The notes under the pieces are model-generated. The model was not told the DNA's origin and ran no database searches. It saw nothing but the letters and a program-made list of their open reading frames with translations. Shown piece after piece: positions 1-9,207 of a stretch of DNA of 62,318 bases. Made by a program: the position numbers and the translations under genes. Every line of letters begins with the position of its first letter. The first letter of the stretch is position 1. The stretch comes from an uncultured Verrucomicrobiota bacterium (lineage in GTDB: Bacteria > Verrucomicrobiota > Verrucomicrobiia > Limisphaerales > UBA9464), in contig CAIWVP010000081.1 in the NCBI GenBank assembly GCA_903916195.1, positions 1 through 62,318 on the forward strand, in the 5' to 3' direction.

Positions 1-1
1 A

Positions 2-1225
2 GAACGTCTCGCCGAGAACGTCCGGCTGCTCTACGTCGCGCTGACCCGCGCGCGGAACCGTTGCTACTTCGCGTGGGGCGATTTCACCAACGGCACCACC
101 GCGCCGGCCTGGCTCTTCGCGCCGCCGCCGGCCTCCGGCGTCGCGCCGATGGACGCGCTGTCCGGCGCCGCGGCTTCGGCGACCTCCGCATCTCGCAAGG
201 CGGCCGTCGACGCGCTGGCCGCGGCCGTCCCGTCGATCACCGTCTCGGCGCCGCCGGTCCCGGACGGCGCGGTCTGGGACCCGCCGGCCGGCGCCGCTCC
301 GGGACTCGCGCCGCGGACCGCCACCGCGGTCGTCCGCCGCGACTGGCGCGTGGCCAGCTTCTCCTGGCTCGCGGCCGATGCGATGGACGAAGCCCCGGAC
401 CGCGACGCCGTCGTGCCCGAGGATCCGCCGTCGCCGGTCCCGCCGGTCCCGCCGGTCCCGCCGGAACCGGGGAGCATCCACGCCTTCCCTCGCGGCACGG
501 CGGCGGGCACCTGCCTGCACCAGGTCTTCGAGCAGATCGACTTCACCAGAACGGATCCGGCCGAGCTGCCCCGCGTGGTCCGGACCGCGCTCGACCAGCA
601 CGGTCTGGACCGCTCGTTCGCGCCGGCCGTCGAGGACATGGTGACGAGGACGTTGTCGGTCCCGTTCGAAGGCGCAGGAGCCGGCCTGCGGCTCGGTGAC
701 GTCGCCCTGTCCGAGCGGCTGACCGAGCTGGAGTTCTGCTTCCCGCTCCGGCGCACCGGGCCGGAAGGGCTCCGCGCCGTGCTCGCGCGCCACGGTGCGA
801 GCCTTCCGTCGGGATTCCCCGCGGCCTCGGAACGGCTGCGGTTCGATCCGGTGGAAGGCGTGCTGCGCGGTTTCATCGACCTCGTGTTCCGCCACGAAGG
901 CCGGTGGTGGATCGTCGACTGGAAATCGAACTGGCTCGGGCCGCGCGCCGAGGACTACACGCCCGGCGCGGTCGATGCCGCGATGGCGCAGCATCTGTAC
1001 CCGTTGCAATACCTGCTCTACACCGTCGCGCTCGACCGATGGCTGGCGCTCCGCGTGCCCGGCCACGACCTCGCGCGGGATCTCGGCGGCGTGCGATATC
1101 TGTTCCTGCGCGGACTCGACCCGCGGCGTCCGGAATCCGGCGTCTTCGCCGCGCGTCTCGACCCGGCCTTGATCCGCGACCTCGGCGCGCTCCTGCTCGC
1201 GCCGACGGAAGGAGGCGGCCGATGA
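2..1225 (+). CDS. recB: RecB, exodeoxyribonuclease V beta subunit, C-terminal part (5' partial)
   Basis: This is the last 407 residues of the helicase-nuclease subunit of RecBCD, which resects DNA double-strand ends for recombination. The gene starts left of the window and is read from base 2. Residues 5-18 (ENVRLLYVALTRAR) are motif VI of superfamily 1A helicases. A variable linker with a Pro-Val-Pro tract (about residues 142-156) follows. The PD-(D/E)XK nuclease domain then shows GFIDLVF (about 290-296) and VDWKSN (about 305-310, supplying the catalytic Asp and Lys), followed by LQYLLYT, the usual Q/Y motif. The stop overlaps the recD start as ATGA, so the two are translationally coupled. 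recC is presumably upstream, outside the window. Confidence 0.93.
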   Translation, partial: ERLAENVRLLYVALTRARNRCYFAWGDFTNGTTAPAWLFAPPPASGVAPMDALSGAAASATSASRKAAVDALAAAVPSITVSAPPVPDGAVWDPPAGAAPGLAPRTATAVVRRDWRVASFSWLAADAMDEAPDRDAVVPEDPPSPVPPVPPVPPEPGSIHAFPRGTAAGTCLHQVFEQIDFTRTDPAELPRVVRTALDQHGLDRSFAPAVEDMVTRTLSVPFEGAGAGLRLGDVALSERLTELEFCFPLRRTGPEGLRAVLARHGASLPSGFPAASERLRFDPVEGVLRGFIDLVFRHEGRWWIVDWKSNWLGPRAEDYTPGAVDAAMAQHLYPLQYLLYTVALDRWLALRVPGHDLARDLGGVRYLFLRGLDPRRPESGVFAARLDPALIRDLGALLLAPTEGGGR

Positions 1226-3096
1226 ATGCTCCCGACGACCGCGCCGCACGCGCTCTCCTGCTGCGCGGGTTCCCGGAGATCGACCGGCATTTCGCGCTGT
1301 TATTGGATGACCTCGCTTCCGAGCCATCCGACGGGCTCGTCCTGGCAGCGGCCTTGGTCAGCCATCGGCGCGGACAGGGCCATACCTGTCTCGAACTTCC
1401 GCGGGTCGCCGGCGTCCGGTTGGACGAACTGGTCGAAGAAGGGGACGGATCGGGAGCGCGGCTGCCGGACCTCGCGGGATGGACCGCTTCGCTCCGAGCG
1501 AGCGGCGTGGTCGGGTCCCCCGGCGAGTACGCGCCGCTGGTGCTCGACCCGGCGCATCGGCTGTACCTGCACCGCTACTGGCGCTACGAGACCGATCTCG
1601 CGGCGGCGATCCGCGCCCGGGCCATCGCGCCGGTGGCGATCGACGGACCCCGTCTCGACGCCGATCTCGACCAACTCTTCCCTGAGCACGGCGACGGCTC
1701 CGGTCGCCAGCGCGAGGCGGTCCGGATGGCCGCGACCCGGGCTTTCAGCGTGGTCACCGGCGGTCCCGGCACGGGCAAGACCCGCACGGTGGTGTGGTTG
1801 TTGGCGGCGTTGCTCGGGCAGCAACCCGGTCGGCCGCTCCGCATCGCGCTCGCGGCCCCGACCGGCAAGGCCGCGGCGCGCATCGCCGAAGCCGTCCGCA
1901 AGGCCAAGGCCGACCTACCCGGCGATGAGGCGTCCAAAGCGCGCCTGCCGGAACAGGCGACCACGCTGCACCGCCTGCTCGGGACGGTCCCGGGTTCGTC
2001 GCGCTTCCGCCATGACGCGGCGCATCCGTTGGCGGTGGACGTCGTGGTGGTGGACGAGGCCAGCATGGTGGATGTCGCGCTGATGGCGAAGCTCTTCGCG
2101 GCCTTGCCGCCGGCCGCGCGGATCGTCCTGGTCGGCGACAAGGACCAGCTCGCCTCGGTCGAGGCCGGCAACGTGCTCGGTGAGATCTGCGCCGGCGGTC
2201 TGGCCGGCGCCGGTCATCCGCTCGCGCGCTGCCGGGTCGCGCTGGACAAGAACTGGCGCTTCGCCGACGGCGCCGGGATCCACGCGTTGGTCACCGCCGT
2301 GAACGTCGGCGACGCCGACGCGGCGCTCGGGTTGCTCCGACGCGAAGCGGACGCGGGGACGCCATCGGCGGGGACAGCCGCTGCGCGGACGGACGACTTC
2401 GCTGCCCCCGGAGGCACGGGCGCCGTGCGGTGGCGCCGGCTTCCTTCGCCGCAGCGGATACCGGATGCGTTGCTCGGGACGGTCCTCGAAGCCTTCGGCC
2501 CGGTGGTCGGCAGCCGCGATCCGGCGGCGGCGCTGGCGGCGTTGGAGCGGTTCCGCTTGCTGGCCGCGGTGCGGCGGGGGCCGTTCGGCGTGGAGAACCT
2601 CAACCGCGTCTGCGAGACGCTGCTGGACCGTGCCGGCCTGATCCGGCGTCGCGGCGAGTGGTATGCGGGCCGCCCGGTCATGGTCACCCGCAACGACCCG
2701 GGCCTCCGGCTCCACAACGGCGACGTGGGCATCGCGCTCCCCGATCCGGGCGATGCCGGCAACCTGCGGGTGTGCTTCGCCGCCGCGGACGGCTCGGTCC
2801 GCTCCTTTGCTCCGGCGCGGTTGCCCGCGCACGAGACCGCCTTCGCCATGACGGTCCACAAGAGCCAGGGCTCGGAGTTCGACCGCGTGCTGCTGGTGCT
2901 GCCCGAACGCGATTCGCCGCTGCTCACCCGAGAGCTCGTCTACACCGGGCTGACGCGCGCGCGGAGCTCGGTGGAGCTGTGGGCGGACGAACCGGTGCTG
3001 TGCGCGGCCATCGGTCGGCAGGTGCTCCGGGGCTCCGGCCTTCGCGATGCGCTCTGGGCGCCGCTCAGCGCGGATCCGTCCCGGCCGTCCGCGTGA
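1222..3096 (+). CDS. recD: RecD, exodeoxyribonuclease V alpha subunit
   Basis: This is the 5'-3' helicase subunit of RecBCD, 624 residues, close to the family's usual size. Visible superfamily 1B motifs are Walker A GGPGTGKT (about 180-187), Walker B VVDEASMVD (about 278), GDKDQLASVEAGNVLGEI (motif III), TVHKSQGSEFD (about 543) and YTGLTRARSSVEL (motif VI, about 573). The start ATG lies inside the recB stop (ATGA). An upstream open frame back to 904 is antiparallel noise over recB and was not used. The 3' end overlaps the convergent HEAT-repeat gene by about 30 bp. Confidence 0.95.
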   Translation: MNAPDDRAARALLLRGFPEIDRHFALLLDDLASEPSDGLVLAAALVSHRRGQGHTCLELPRVAGVRLDELVEEGDGSGARLPDLAGWTASLRASGVVGSPGEYAPLVLDPAHRLYLHRYWRYETDLAAAIRARAIAPVAIDGPRLDADLDQLFPEHGDGSGRQREAVRMAATRAFSVVTGGPGTGKTRTVVWLLAALLGQQPGRPLRIALAAPTGKAAARIAEAVRKAKADLPGDEASKARLPEQATTLHRLLGTVPGSSRFRHDAAHPLAVDVVVVDEASMVDVALMAKLFAALPPAARIVLVGDKDQLASVEAGNVLGEICAGGLAGAGHPLARCRVALDKNWRFADGAGIHALVTAVNVGDADAALGLLRREADAGTPSAGTAAARTDDFAAPGGTGAVRWRRLPSPQRIPDALLGTVLEAFGPVVGSRDPAAALAALERFRLLAAVRRGPFGVENLNRVCETLLDRAGLIRRRGEWYAGRPVMVTRNDPGLRLHNGDVGIALPDPGDAGNLRVCFAAADGSVRSFAPARLPAHETAFAMTVHKSQGSEFDRVLLVLPERDSPLLTRELVYTGLTRARSSVELWADEPVLCAAIGRQVLRGSGLRDALWAPLSADPSRPSA

Positions 3097-4255
3097 TCGA
3101 ACGCAGGGCCTCGTCCGCGAGCCGCCGGATGAGGACGCGGGGATCCTGGGCGACACGCCGGAGCACCGGGACCGCGTTGCTCGCCGGGGGCCCGATCTCG
3201 ATCAAGCCGCGGAGACTGAGGAGACGGAACCGTTCGAGCCGGCTCTCTGAGCCTTTCGCGAGCGCCTCGGTGATCCGGGCCGAGCAGTCACCGGTGACCC
3301 GCCAGAGCGCGAATGCGATCGGGCCGCGGTAACCCTCGCGCTTGCGGTCGGCGAACTCCTGCTCCAGACGCGGCACGGCAGCACGGGCGACCGGCCCCAG
3401 CTCTGCGTAAAGCTTGTACGGCTCGAGGTCGATCCATCCTACGGATTTGCCGTGGTTGAACTCCTGCTCGACGAGCATCGCTTCGATCGCGCGTGGGGCT
3501 TCCGAGGGCTCGATATGGCCCAAAGCATAGGCGGCCAGCGGACGGACCACCGGCGCCGGATCGGAAAGCAGCGGGATGATCGCCGCCGCATGTCCGCGGA
3601 CCTTGGGGCCGTAGCGGGCGAGGCTTCGGAGCGCGTTCGCCCGGACCGCTGCATTTCCGTTCGTCAGCGATGCCACCAGCGCGGGAAGATGGGGCGGCGG
3701 CTCTCTCCAGATTTTTGAGAAATTTCCCGACAACCCGTGGGTCGCGAACGCGTCATTGCCTCTCAAGGTCGCGACCGCATTGCTGATGATGGCCGGGTCA
3801 TGGGGCCGCATGGCGCAAAGCGCCGCGGTTCCTAGCCCTTGGCTCTCCTGGGAGGATGACAACAGGGCTTCGACATCGCGCTGTGCGGGAAGCGCTTGTT
3901 CGCCGAGCAGTATCAGCCCTCTCAAGGCGTGCCCCCGACGGGTTTCGAAGATCTGGATCGGGGAGTAGCTGTTGTCGGATGCCGTGGAACCCTGCGGCTG
4001 GAACCAATCGAAGGCCAACTGTTCTGCTTGGAGCAACGGATTGAACCGCCGCCGGATTTCCCCTCGAAAAGCCTCCACCGCGCCCGGCCCGGATGCTTCC
4101 AGTTCGGCCAAGAACACCTCGTCTTCGATGACGCCCGTGGCAAAGTTGTGGTCCAACACCCTCTCGACGTGCGGATCCTTGCGCGGGTTGAGCCAGAGCA
4201 CGAACAACGACAAAGGCAGCAGGGCCACCAGCATCCAGCGCCACGGGGATCTCAT
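3065..4255 (-). CDS. Membrane-anchored HEAT-repeat protein
   Basis: A 396-residue protein of unknown specific role. The chosen ATG gives MRSPWRWMLVALLPLSLFVL, a short basic N-terminus followed by one hydrophobic segment, so the rest is probably periplasmic and tethered. The frame is open further upstream, but that part is compositionally unlike a protein. From about residue 120 on, roughly 35-residue units with an A-L-x-x-L pattern recur (for example VRANALRSLARYGPKVRGHAAAI and VRPLAAYALGHI), typical of HEAT or PBS-lyase repeats, which serve as protein-binding scaffolds. It ends convergently over the recD stop. A second protein of similar layout lies at 59028-60347. Confidence 0.75.
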   Translation of the reverse strand: MRSPWRWMLVALLPLSLFVLWLNPRKDPHVERVLDHNFATGVIEDEVFLAELEASGPGAVEAFRGEIRRRFNPLLQAEQLAFDWFQPQGSTASDNSYSPIQIFETRRGHALRGLILLGEQALPAQRDVEALLSSSQESQGLGTAALCAMRPHDPAIISNAVATLRGNDAFATHGLSGNFSKIWREPPPHLPALVASLTNGNAAVRANALRSLARYGPKVRGHAAAIIPLLSDPAPVVRPLAAYALGHIEPSEAPRAIEAMLVEQEFNHGKSVGWIDLEPYKLYAELGPVARAAVPRLEQEFADRKREGYRGPIAFALWRVTGDCSARITEALAKGSESRLERFRLLSLRGLIEIGPPASNAVPVLRRVAQDPRVLIRRLADEALRSITRTAGTDPR

Positions 4256-4466
4256 CGCCGGAGGGAAACCCGGGTCGGAGCGCGTTCCAACCGAAAAGGC
4301 CGCCTTTCTAGGATCGCGGGTTCTCCGTTCCTCGCGATAGATCAGACCTCCCCGAAAGATGTCCGGACTTCTTCTCCGATCTCGGACCCGAGCGCCCATG
4401 GACGGACACGGCAGTCCACCGGAAGGCGTCGCAGGAAGACGCCGTGGACCGGGCCGAGCGGCAAGA

Positions 4467-4922
4467 TCACGGCAGCTCCAAGAAGGTGGTGGCCGCGGGA
4501 TGACGGCGGCGGATCCGCTTCCGGGGCACGGAGCAGACATCGCCGAGACATTGCCGGTTGGCGGCGATCCAGCGGTACAGCGCCCGAGCGAGGCCGTCCG
4601 GTCCGGGTAGCTCCGCGAGGACCGCGAACGGCCAGGCCCACCAGACCGTCCGGCCGATGGCGACCAAGGCATCGACACCGCCGAGCACCGGTCCTCCGAC
4701 GAGCAACAGCTTCATCTCGCCGGGGAGCTCGCCCGGACGCAGTCCGAGCCGTCGGCGGGCCCACTCGGTCTGCAACGCGACCGGGATGAACCCGCGGCGA
4801 CGGAGCAGCGGTCCCCATCGATGGATGGCGGCGAGGCAGACCGGGCAGAAGCCGTCGTAGAGCACCCAACCGCGTGTCGGGATCGGGGGCTCCCCGGTCA
4901 GGGCGATGGTGTCGTCTTGCAT
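4467..4922 (-). CDS. DUF393 / DCC-family thiol-disulfide oxidoreductase-like protein
   Basis: A 151-residue protein. Near residue 22 it has LYDGFCPVCLAAI, the D-x-x-C-x-x-C signature of the DCC (DUF393) family, whose two cysteines are placed as in thioredoxin-like redox proteins. A hydrophobic stretch with the family's usual tryptophans (TVWWAWPFAVL) and a C-terminal segment LARALYRWIAANRQCLGD follow. The molecular function of DUF393 proteins is not settled; a thiol redox role is inferred from the motif. It starts 21 bp after the stop of the GbsR-type regulator on the same strand, so the two are probably cotranscribed. Confidence 0.8.
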   Translation of the reverse strand: MQDDTIALTGEPPIPTRGWVLYDGFCPVCLAAIHRWGPLLRRRGFIPVALQTEWARRRLGLRPGELPGEMKLLLVGGPVLGGVDALVAIGRTVWWAWPFAVLAELPGPDGLARALYRWIAANRQCLGDVCSVPRKRIRRRHPAATTFLELP

Positions 4923-4943
4923 AAGAAGGGGAGGGGGCCGGGT

Positions 4944-5477
4944 TCAACCGCCGAGCCCGAGCAGTTTACGGAGTTTGCCGCCCATCTTGGCGGCTTTCAC
5001 CAGCGCGCTGGTCGGCCAGTCGCGGGCCTGTTCGTAGCAGCCGTGGGCGGTCTCGAAGAAGCCGTGCAGCTCGCGCAGGCGCCTCTCGCTGTGCTCGCTG
5101 GTCGCCTTGTCGTCGTGGGCCTCGGCGATGCACTCGCGCAGCACGGCGAGCGTGGGGTCGAGCTCGCGCTTCTTCCGCTCGTCCACGACCACGCGGAACA
5201 ATTCCCACACGTCGGCCATCGTCTCGAAATGGTCGCGCCGGTCGCCGGCGAGGTGGACGAGCTTCACGATGCGCCAGCCCTGGAGCTCCTTGAGGCTGGT
5301 GCTGATGTTCGAGCGGGCGACGCCCAGCGTCTCCTGGATCTGCTCGGCGTTCAGCGGCCTGGGGCTGAGGAAGAGCAGCGCGTGGACCTGCGCCACGGTG
5401 CGGTTGATGCCCCAGCGCGCCCCCATCTCGCCCCAATGGAGGATGAACTTCTGCTCGACCGGTGAAAGGTTGGTCAT
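4944..5477 (-). CDS. GbsR/MarR-family transcriptional regulator
   Basis: A winged-helix DNA-binding regulator of the GbsR branch of MarR proteins, 177 residues. The start is diagnostic: MTNLSPVEQKFILHWGEMGARWGINRTVAQVHALLFL. The recognition region is LNAEQIQETLGVARSNISTSLKELQGW (about 45-71). The C-terminal half is helical and charged, as expected for dimerisation. An in-frame ATG 18 bp upstream (5495) would add MTEITD, but it lies within a palindrome (5486-5503) that looks like an operator, so the downstream ATG is preferred. Family members often repress their own gene and an osmolyte or efflux gene. The target here is not visible; candidates are the downstream DUF393 gene and the divergent heme-protein gene at 5641. 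Confidence 0.87.
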   Translation of the reverse strand: MTNLSPVEQKFILHWGEMGARWGINRTVAQVHALLFLSPRPLNAEQIQETLGVARSNISTSLKELQGWRIVKLVHLAGDRRDHFETMADVWELFRVVVDERKKRELDPTLAVLRECIAEAHDDKATSEHSERRLRELHGFFETAHGCYEQARDWPTSALVKAAKMGGKLRKLLGLGG

Positions 5478-5485
5478 GTCTGTTA

Positions 5486-5503
5486 TTTCTGTCATTACAG
5501 AAA
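5486..5503. promoter_or_regulatory. 18-bp palindrome, candidate operator of the GbsR-type regulator
   Basis: TTTCTGTCATTACAGAAA pairs 16 of 18 positions with its own reverse complement. It lies 9-26 bp before the preferred start of the regulator gene and about 140 bp before the divergent heme-protein gene. Its AT-richness stands out in a GC-rich region. A dimeric winged-helix protein would be expected to bind such a site, which suggests autoregulation; this is inference. Confidence 0.5.
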
Positions 5504-5640
5504 CACCCGATGTGTCCGCTGTCAAACGAGGGCCGACCGGGATCCGGTCCGGTGCCGGCCATCGGCGACGTCGTGCGGAAGGGGAGGCGCTCCGACCGTC
5601 GCGCTTGCCGGGGTCTTCGTCCGTCTTGCACAGTTCGCCC

Positions 5641-8600
5641 ATGAGATCCCTGTTCCCGTCGATCTTCGCCGCTGTGGCGGTCGCGCTGACCGTCCGCGCC
5701 GCGGAGCCCAACAACCGTCCCCACGCCCCGACCGCCGAACCGTTGCCGGCGACGACCGCTCGGCCCCAGGCCGTCGCGGCGCCGGCCGCGGGCGAGCGGA
5801 TCGTCTTCATCGGCAACGGCCTCGCCGAACGCGACGTCTACTACAGCCGGCTCGAGACCGAGCTGCACCTGCGCTTCCCGGAGCAGCATCTCATCGTGCG
5901 CAACATGGGGCGCCCCGGCGACACCCCGGGATTCCGGCCGCATCCGGCCCGCGTCTCGCAATGGGCCTTCCCCGGCGCGGCGCAGTTCCATCCCGAGCTC
6001 AACTCGCATTTCGGCAAGGGCTTCTTCCCCACGCCGGACCAGTGGCTCACGCATCTGAAGGCCGACACGCTCGTCGCCTTCTTCGGCTACAACGAATCGT
6101 TCGACGGGCCGGCGCGGGTGGCGAATTTCCAGGCGGAGCTCGACGCCTTCGTCGTGCACACGCTGTCCAAGGCGTACAACGGCGCCGCGGCGCCGCGGCT
6201 CGTGCTGGTCTCGCCGCTCGCGTTCGAGGACCTCTCGGCGAAGCGCGACCTGCCCGACGGCAAGCAGGAGAACGCCAGCCTCGCGCTCTACGCCGAGGCG
6301 GTCCGCGTCGTCGCCAAGAAACACGGGCTGACCTTCGTGGATTTCTTCGGCTTCTCCCGGGCGCGCTTCGCCAAGAAGGGCCAGCCGGCGCTCACCATCA
6401 ACGGGTTCGCCCCGACCGAGGCCGGATACCAGGAGCTGGGGGCCGTGCTGGCCGACGGCGCCTTCGGCAAGACACCGCGCAAGTCCAAGACGGATGCCGC
6501 GCTGATGAACGCCGCGGTGAAGGAGAAGGACTACTTCTGGAACAACGACTACAACTTGGTGAACGGCGTCCACACGCACGGGCAGCGCTACGATCCGTTC
6601 GGCCCGCAGAACTATCCCGACGAGCTCCAGAAGACGCGCGAGATGATGGCCATCCGCGACACGCTGGTGCACGACATCGCCGCCGGCCGTGCGAAGACGG
6701 TCGCGGCTGATGATTCCAACACCCGCTCGGTCCCGGCGGTGCCGACCAACTTCAAGCGCCCGGTGGACTACGTGGACGGCGTGAAGGCCATCGAGAAGAT
6801 GACCGTGATGCCCGGCTACAAGGTCGAGCTCTTCGCCTCCGAGAAGGAGTTCCCCGACCTCAAGAAGCCGGTCCAGATGTCCTTCGACGCCCGTGGGCGC
6901 CTCTGGGTCGCCACCACGCCGGCCTATCCGCATTACAAGCCGGGCGCATCCCGGCCCGACGACAAGATCCTGATCTTCGAGGACACCGACGGCGACGGCC
7001 GCGCGGACAAGCAGACGGTCTTCGCCGACCATCTTCATCTGCCCATCGGCTTCGAGCTCGCGCCGGAAGGCGTCTACCTCTCGCAGGAGCCGAACCTCTG
7101 CCTGCTGGTGGACGACAACCACGACGACAAGGCGGACCGCATGGAGATCCTCATGCACGGGTTCGACACGCACGACACGCACCACGCGATCTCGGCCTAC
7201 AGCGCCGATGCCTCGGGCGCGTTCTACCTGCTCGAAGGCCGCTTCCTCCACAGCCAGGTGGAGACGCCCTACGGGCCGGAGCGCTGCAACGACGGCGGTG
7301 CGTGGCGCTTCGACCCGAAGCGCTTCAAGCTCGAGCGCTACATCCAGTCGGACGTGAACAACCCGTGGGGCATCGCCTTCGACGACTGGGAACAGTGCGT
7401 CCTCTCCGATGCCTCCAGCGGCGAGAACTACTGGGCTCTGCCTATCTCGGCGAAGATGCCCTACGGCGTCGAGATCCAGCGGGCCGGCGACTACGTGCCG
7501 AAGCGCTCGCGTCCGACCTCGGGCTCCGAGTTCGTGTCGTCCCGCCATTTCCCGGACGATCGGCAGGGGCAGTTCATGACCTGCAACAGCATCGGCTTCC
7601 TCGGCCTCAGTTTCGCCGCGCCGCGCGACGACGGCTCCGGCTTCACCGGCAGCCTGGCCGGCGACCTGATCAGCTCGAGCGACCCGAATTTCCGCCCGGT
7701 CGACCTGGAGTTCGCGCCCGACGGCTCGCTCTACTTCCTCGACTGGCACAACGCGTTGATCGGTCACATGCAGCACAACGCGCGCGATCCGAACCGCGAC
7801 CACGAACACGGCCGCATCTACCGCGTCACCTATCCGTCCCGTCCGCTCGTGAAACCGGCCCAGGTCGCCGGTGCCAGCGTCGCCGCCCTGCTCGAGAACC
7901 TGAAGCTGCCCGAGTACCGCACCCGCTACCGCACCCGCCGCGAGCTGCGCGCGCATCCCGCGTCGGAGGTCGTCCCGGCCGTGAAGGCATGGGCCGCCAA
8001 GCTCGACAAATCGGATCCGCGCTATGAGCACCACCTCTGCGAGGCGCTCTGGGCCACCTGGGCGCAGAACAAGCCCGACACGGGCCTGCTCATCGCCTGC
8101 CTCAACGCCCGTTCACCGCAGCCGCGCACGGTCGCCGCGCACGTCTTGCGCTACACCACGCACCAGATCCCGAACGCTGTCTCGCTCCTCCGCCAGGCGG
8201 CCAACGACCCGAACGGACGCGTCCGCCTCGAGGCCATCGTCGCGGCCTCCTGGCTCGACAACAGGGACGGCGCCAAGATCGTCCTCGATGCGCTCCGGCA
8301 TCCGATGGACAAGTGGATGAGCCCGGTCACCAAGCAGATCCTCGAGACCACGCTCAAGGACGACGTCGCCGCCCTCGCGTCGGCCGAGCCGCAGACCATC
8401 GCCGCGAACACCAACGCCCGCGACTACATCGCCGGCACCTTCAAGCTCGGTTCCGCTCCGCCCGCCGCGGACAAGCGCGACTACGGTCCGACCCGCCCGG
8501 TGGATGCCGCCGAGGCGAAGGTCTACGCGCTGGGCAAGGAGGTCTTCCACCGCGACGCGCATTGCGCCACCTGCCATCAACCCGCCGGCACCGGCACGCC

Positions 8601-8982
8601 CGGCATCTATCCGCCGCTCAACGTGCCCGGCAACCCGTGGCTGGTCGACGACGAGCGGTTGATCAAGGTCGTGCTCAAGGGGCTTTGGGGCCCGCTGGAG
8701 CTGGGCGGACAACGCCTCGGACCGACCAACGGGGTCCCGCCGATGGTCGGTTTCGCCGGCATGTTGACCGATGAGGAGGTCGCCGGGGTGATCAGCTACG
8801 TGCGCCAATCGTTCGGCAACAACCTGCCCTTCATCAAACCGGCCCAGGTCGCCAAGATCCGCGAGAAGACCAAGGCCCGGTCCGACTTTTACATGGTCGA
8901 GGAGATCATGAAAGAGCACCCGATCCCGGGCTGGGAGAAGTGGGGCAAGATGGCCCGCCCCGCCGGCGATATCTTCGAGTGA
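5641..8982 (+). CDS. Secreted SGNH-like / membrane-bound dehydrogenase-type / HEAT / cytochrome c fusion (PVC heme-binding family)
   Basis: A 1113-residue exported protein with signal peptide MRSLFPSIFAAVAVALTVRA. Domains in order: an SGNH-hydrolase-like domain (about 45-265) opening with RIVFIGNGLAERD, where the nucleophile Ser of a GDS block is absent; a beta-propeller of the Pirellula/Verrucomicrobium dehydrogenase type (about 385-740; PGYKVELFASE, QMSFDARGRLWVATTPAYPHY, DTDGDGRADKQTVFADHLHLPIGFEL); a helical HEAT-like part (about 745-920); and a C-terminal cytochrome c domain with CATCH (about 975-979). Families of this kind (TIGR02604/TIGR02603-like) are expanded in planctomycetes and verrucomicrobia and are thought to act in periplasmic oxidation of sugars or polysaccharides. 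The substrate is unknown. It is divergent from the GbsR regulator. Confidence 0.88.
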   Translation: MRSLFPSIFAAVAVALTVRAAEPNNRPHAPTAEPLPATTARPQAVAAPAAGERIVFIGNGLAERDVYYSRLETELHLRFPEQHLIVRNMGRPGDTPGFRPHPARVSQWAFPGAAQFHPELNSHFGKGFFPTPDQWLTHLKADTLVAFFGYNESFDGPARVANFQAELDAFVVHTLSKAYNGAAAPRLVLVSPLAFEDLSAKRDLPDGKQENASLALYAEAVRVVAKKHGLTFVDFFGFSRARFAKKGQPALTINGFAPTEAGYQELGAVLADGAFGKTPRKSKTDAALMNAAVKEKDYFWNNDYNLVNGVHTHGQRYDPFGPQNYPDELQKTREMMAIRDTLVHDIAAGRAKTVAADDSNTRSVPAVPTNFKRPVDYVDGVKAIEKMTVMPGYKVELFASEKEFPDLKKPVQMSFDARGRLWVATTPAYPHYKPGASRPDDKILIFEDTDGDGRADKQTVFADHLHLPIGFELAPEGVYLSQEPNLCLLVDDNHDDKADRMEILMHGFDTHDTHHAISAYSADASGAFYLLEGRFLHSQVETPYGPERCNDGGAWRFDPKRFKLERYIQSDVNNPWGIAFDDWEQCVLSDASSGENYWALPISAKMPYGVEIQRAGDYVPKRSRPTSGSEFVSSRHFPDDRQGQFMTCNSIGFLGLSFAAPRDDGSGFTGSLAGDLISSSDPNFRPVDLEFAPDGSLYFLDWHNALIGHMQHNARDPNRDHEHGRIYRVTYPSRPLVKPAQVAGASVAALLENLKLPEYRTRYRTRRELRAHPASEVVPAVKAWAAKLDKSDPRYEHHLCEALWATWAQNKPDTGLLIACLNARSPQPRTVAAHVLRYTTHQIPNAVSLLRQAANDPNGRVRLEAIVAASWLDNRDGAKIVLDALRHPMDKWMSPVTKQILETTLKDDVAALASAEPQTIAANTNARDYIAGTFKLGSAPPAADKRDYGPTRPVDAAEAKVYALGKEVFHRDAHCATCHQPAGTGTPGIYPPLNVPGNPWLVDDERLIKVVLKGLWGPLELGGQRLGPTNGVPPMVGFAGMLTDEEVAGVISYVRQSFGNNLPFIKPAQVAKIREKTKARSDFYMVEEIMKEHPIPGWEKWGKMARPAGDIFE

Positions 8983-9009
8983 CCCGAGCGGATCGCACCC
9001 GACGGTCTG

Positions 9010-9177
9010 GGGTGCGGTCCGAAGCGGCGGATCCGGCGGCGGAAGCAGCGCAGCGTCCGGATCTGCCGTATCGCGGATCCGGGATCCGCAGGCGTTGCGG
9101 CAGGTGAGCGGTCGGGCCCTGCCGACGCCCTGCCGAGTGCAACTCGGCGATACGGCAGGTTGCAAACCTGCGCTACG
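9010..9177. repeat. Hairpin-module repeat, copy A
   Basis: First of five copies of a dispersed intergenic repeat. It opens with GGGTGCGGTCCGA and closes with CTGCGCTACG. Inside are perfect short palindromes: GCGGATC-CGG-GATCCGC, GCCGAGT-GCA-ACTCGGC and GCAGGTT-GCA-AACCTGC, joined by linkers CCGTATCGC and its inverse GCGATACGG. It lies between two convergent gene ends. Short ORFs crossing it are spurious. Confidence 0.85.
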
Positions 9178-9207
9178 ATTGAGCCGAGCCGGCCGCCGAC
9201 GGGCCGG

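Noticed and set aside
4966-8034. A 1022-residue open frame on the minus strand opposite the regulator and the heme fusion gene
   Set aside because: It is antisense to two well-supported genes, is made of HDxVR-type low-complexity residues typical of GC-rich complements, and starts in the middle of the heme gene.
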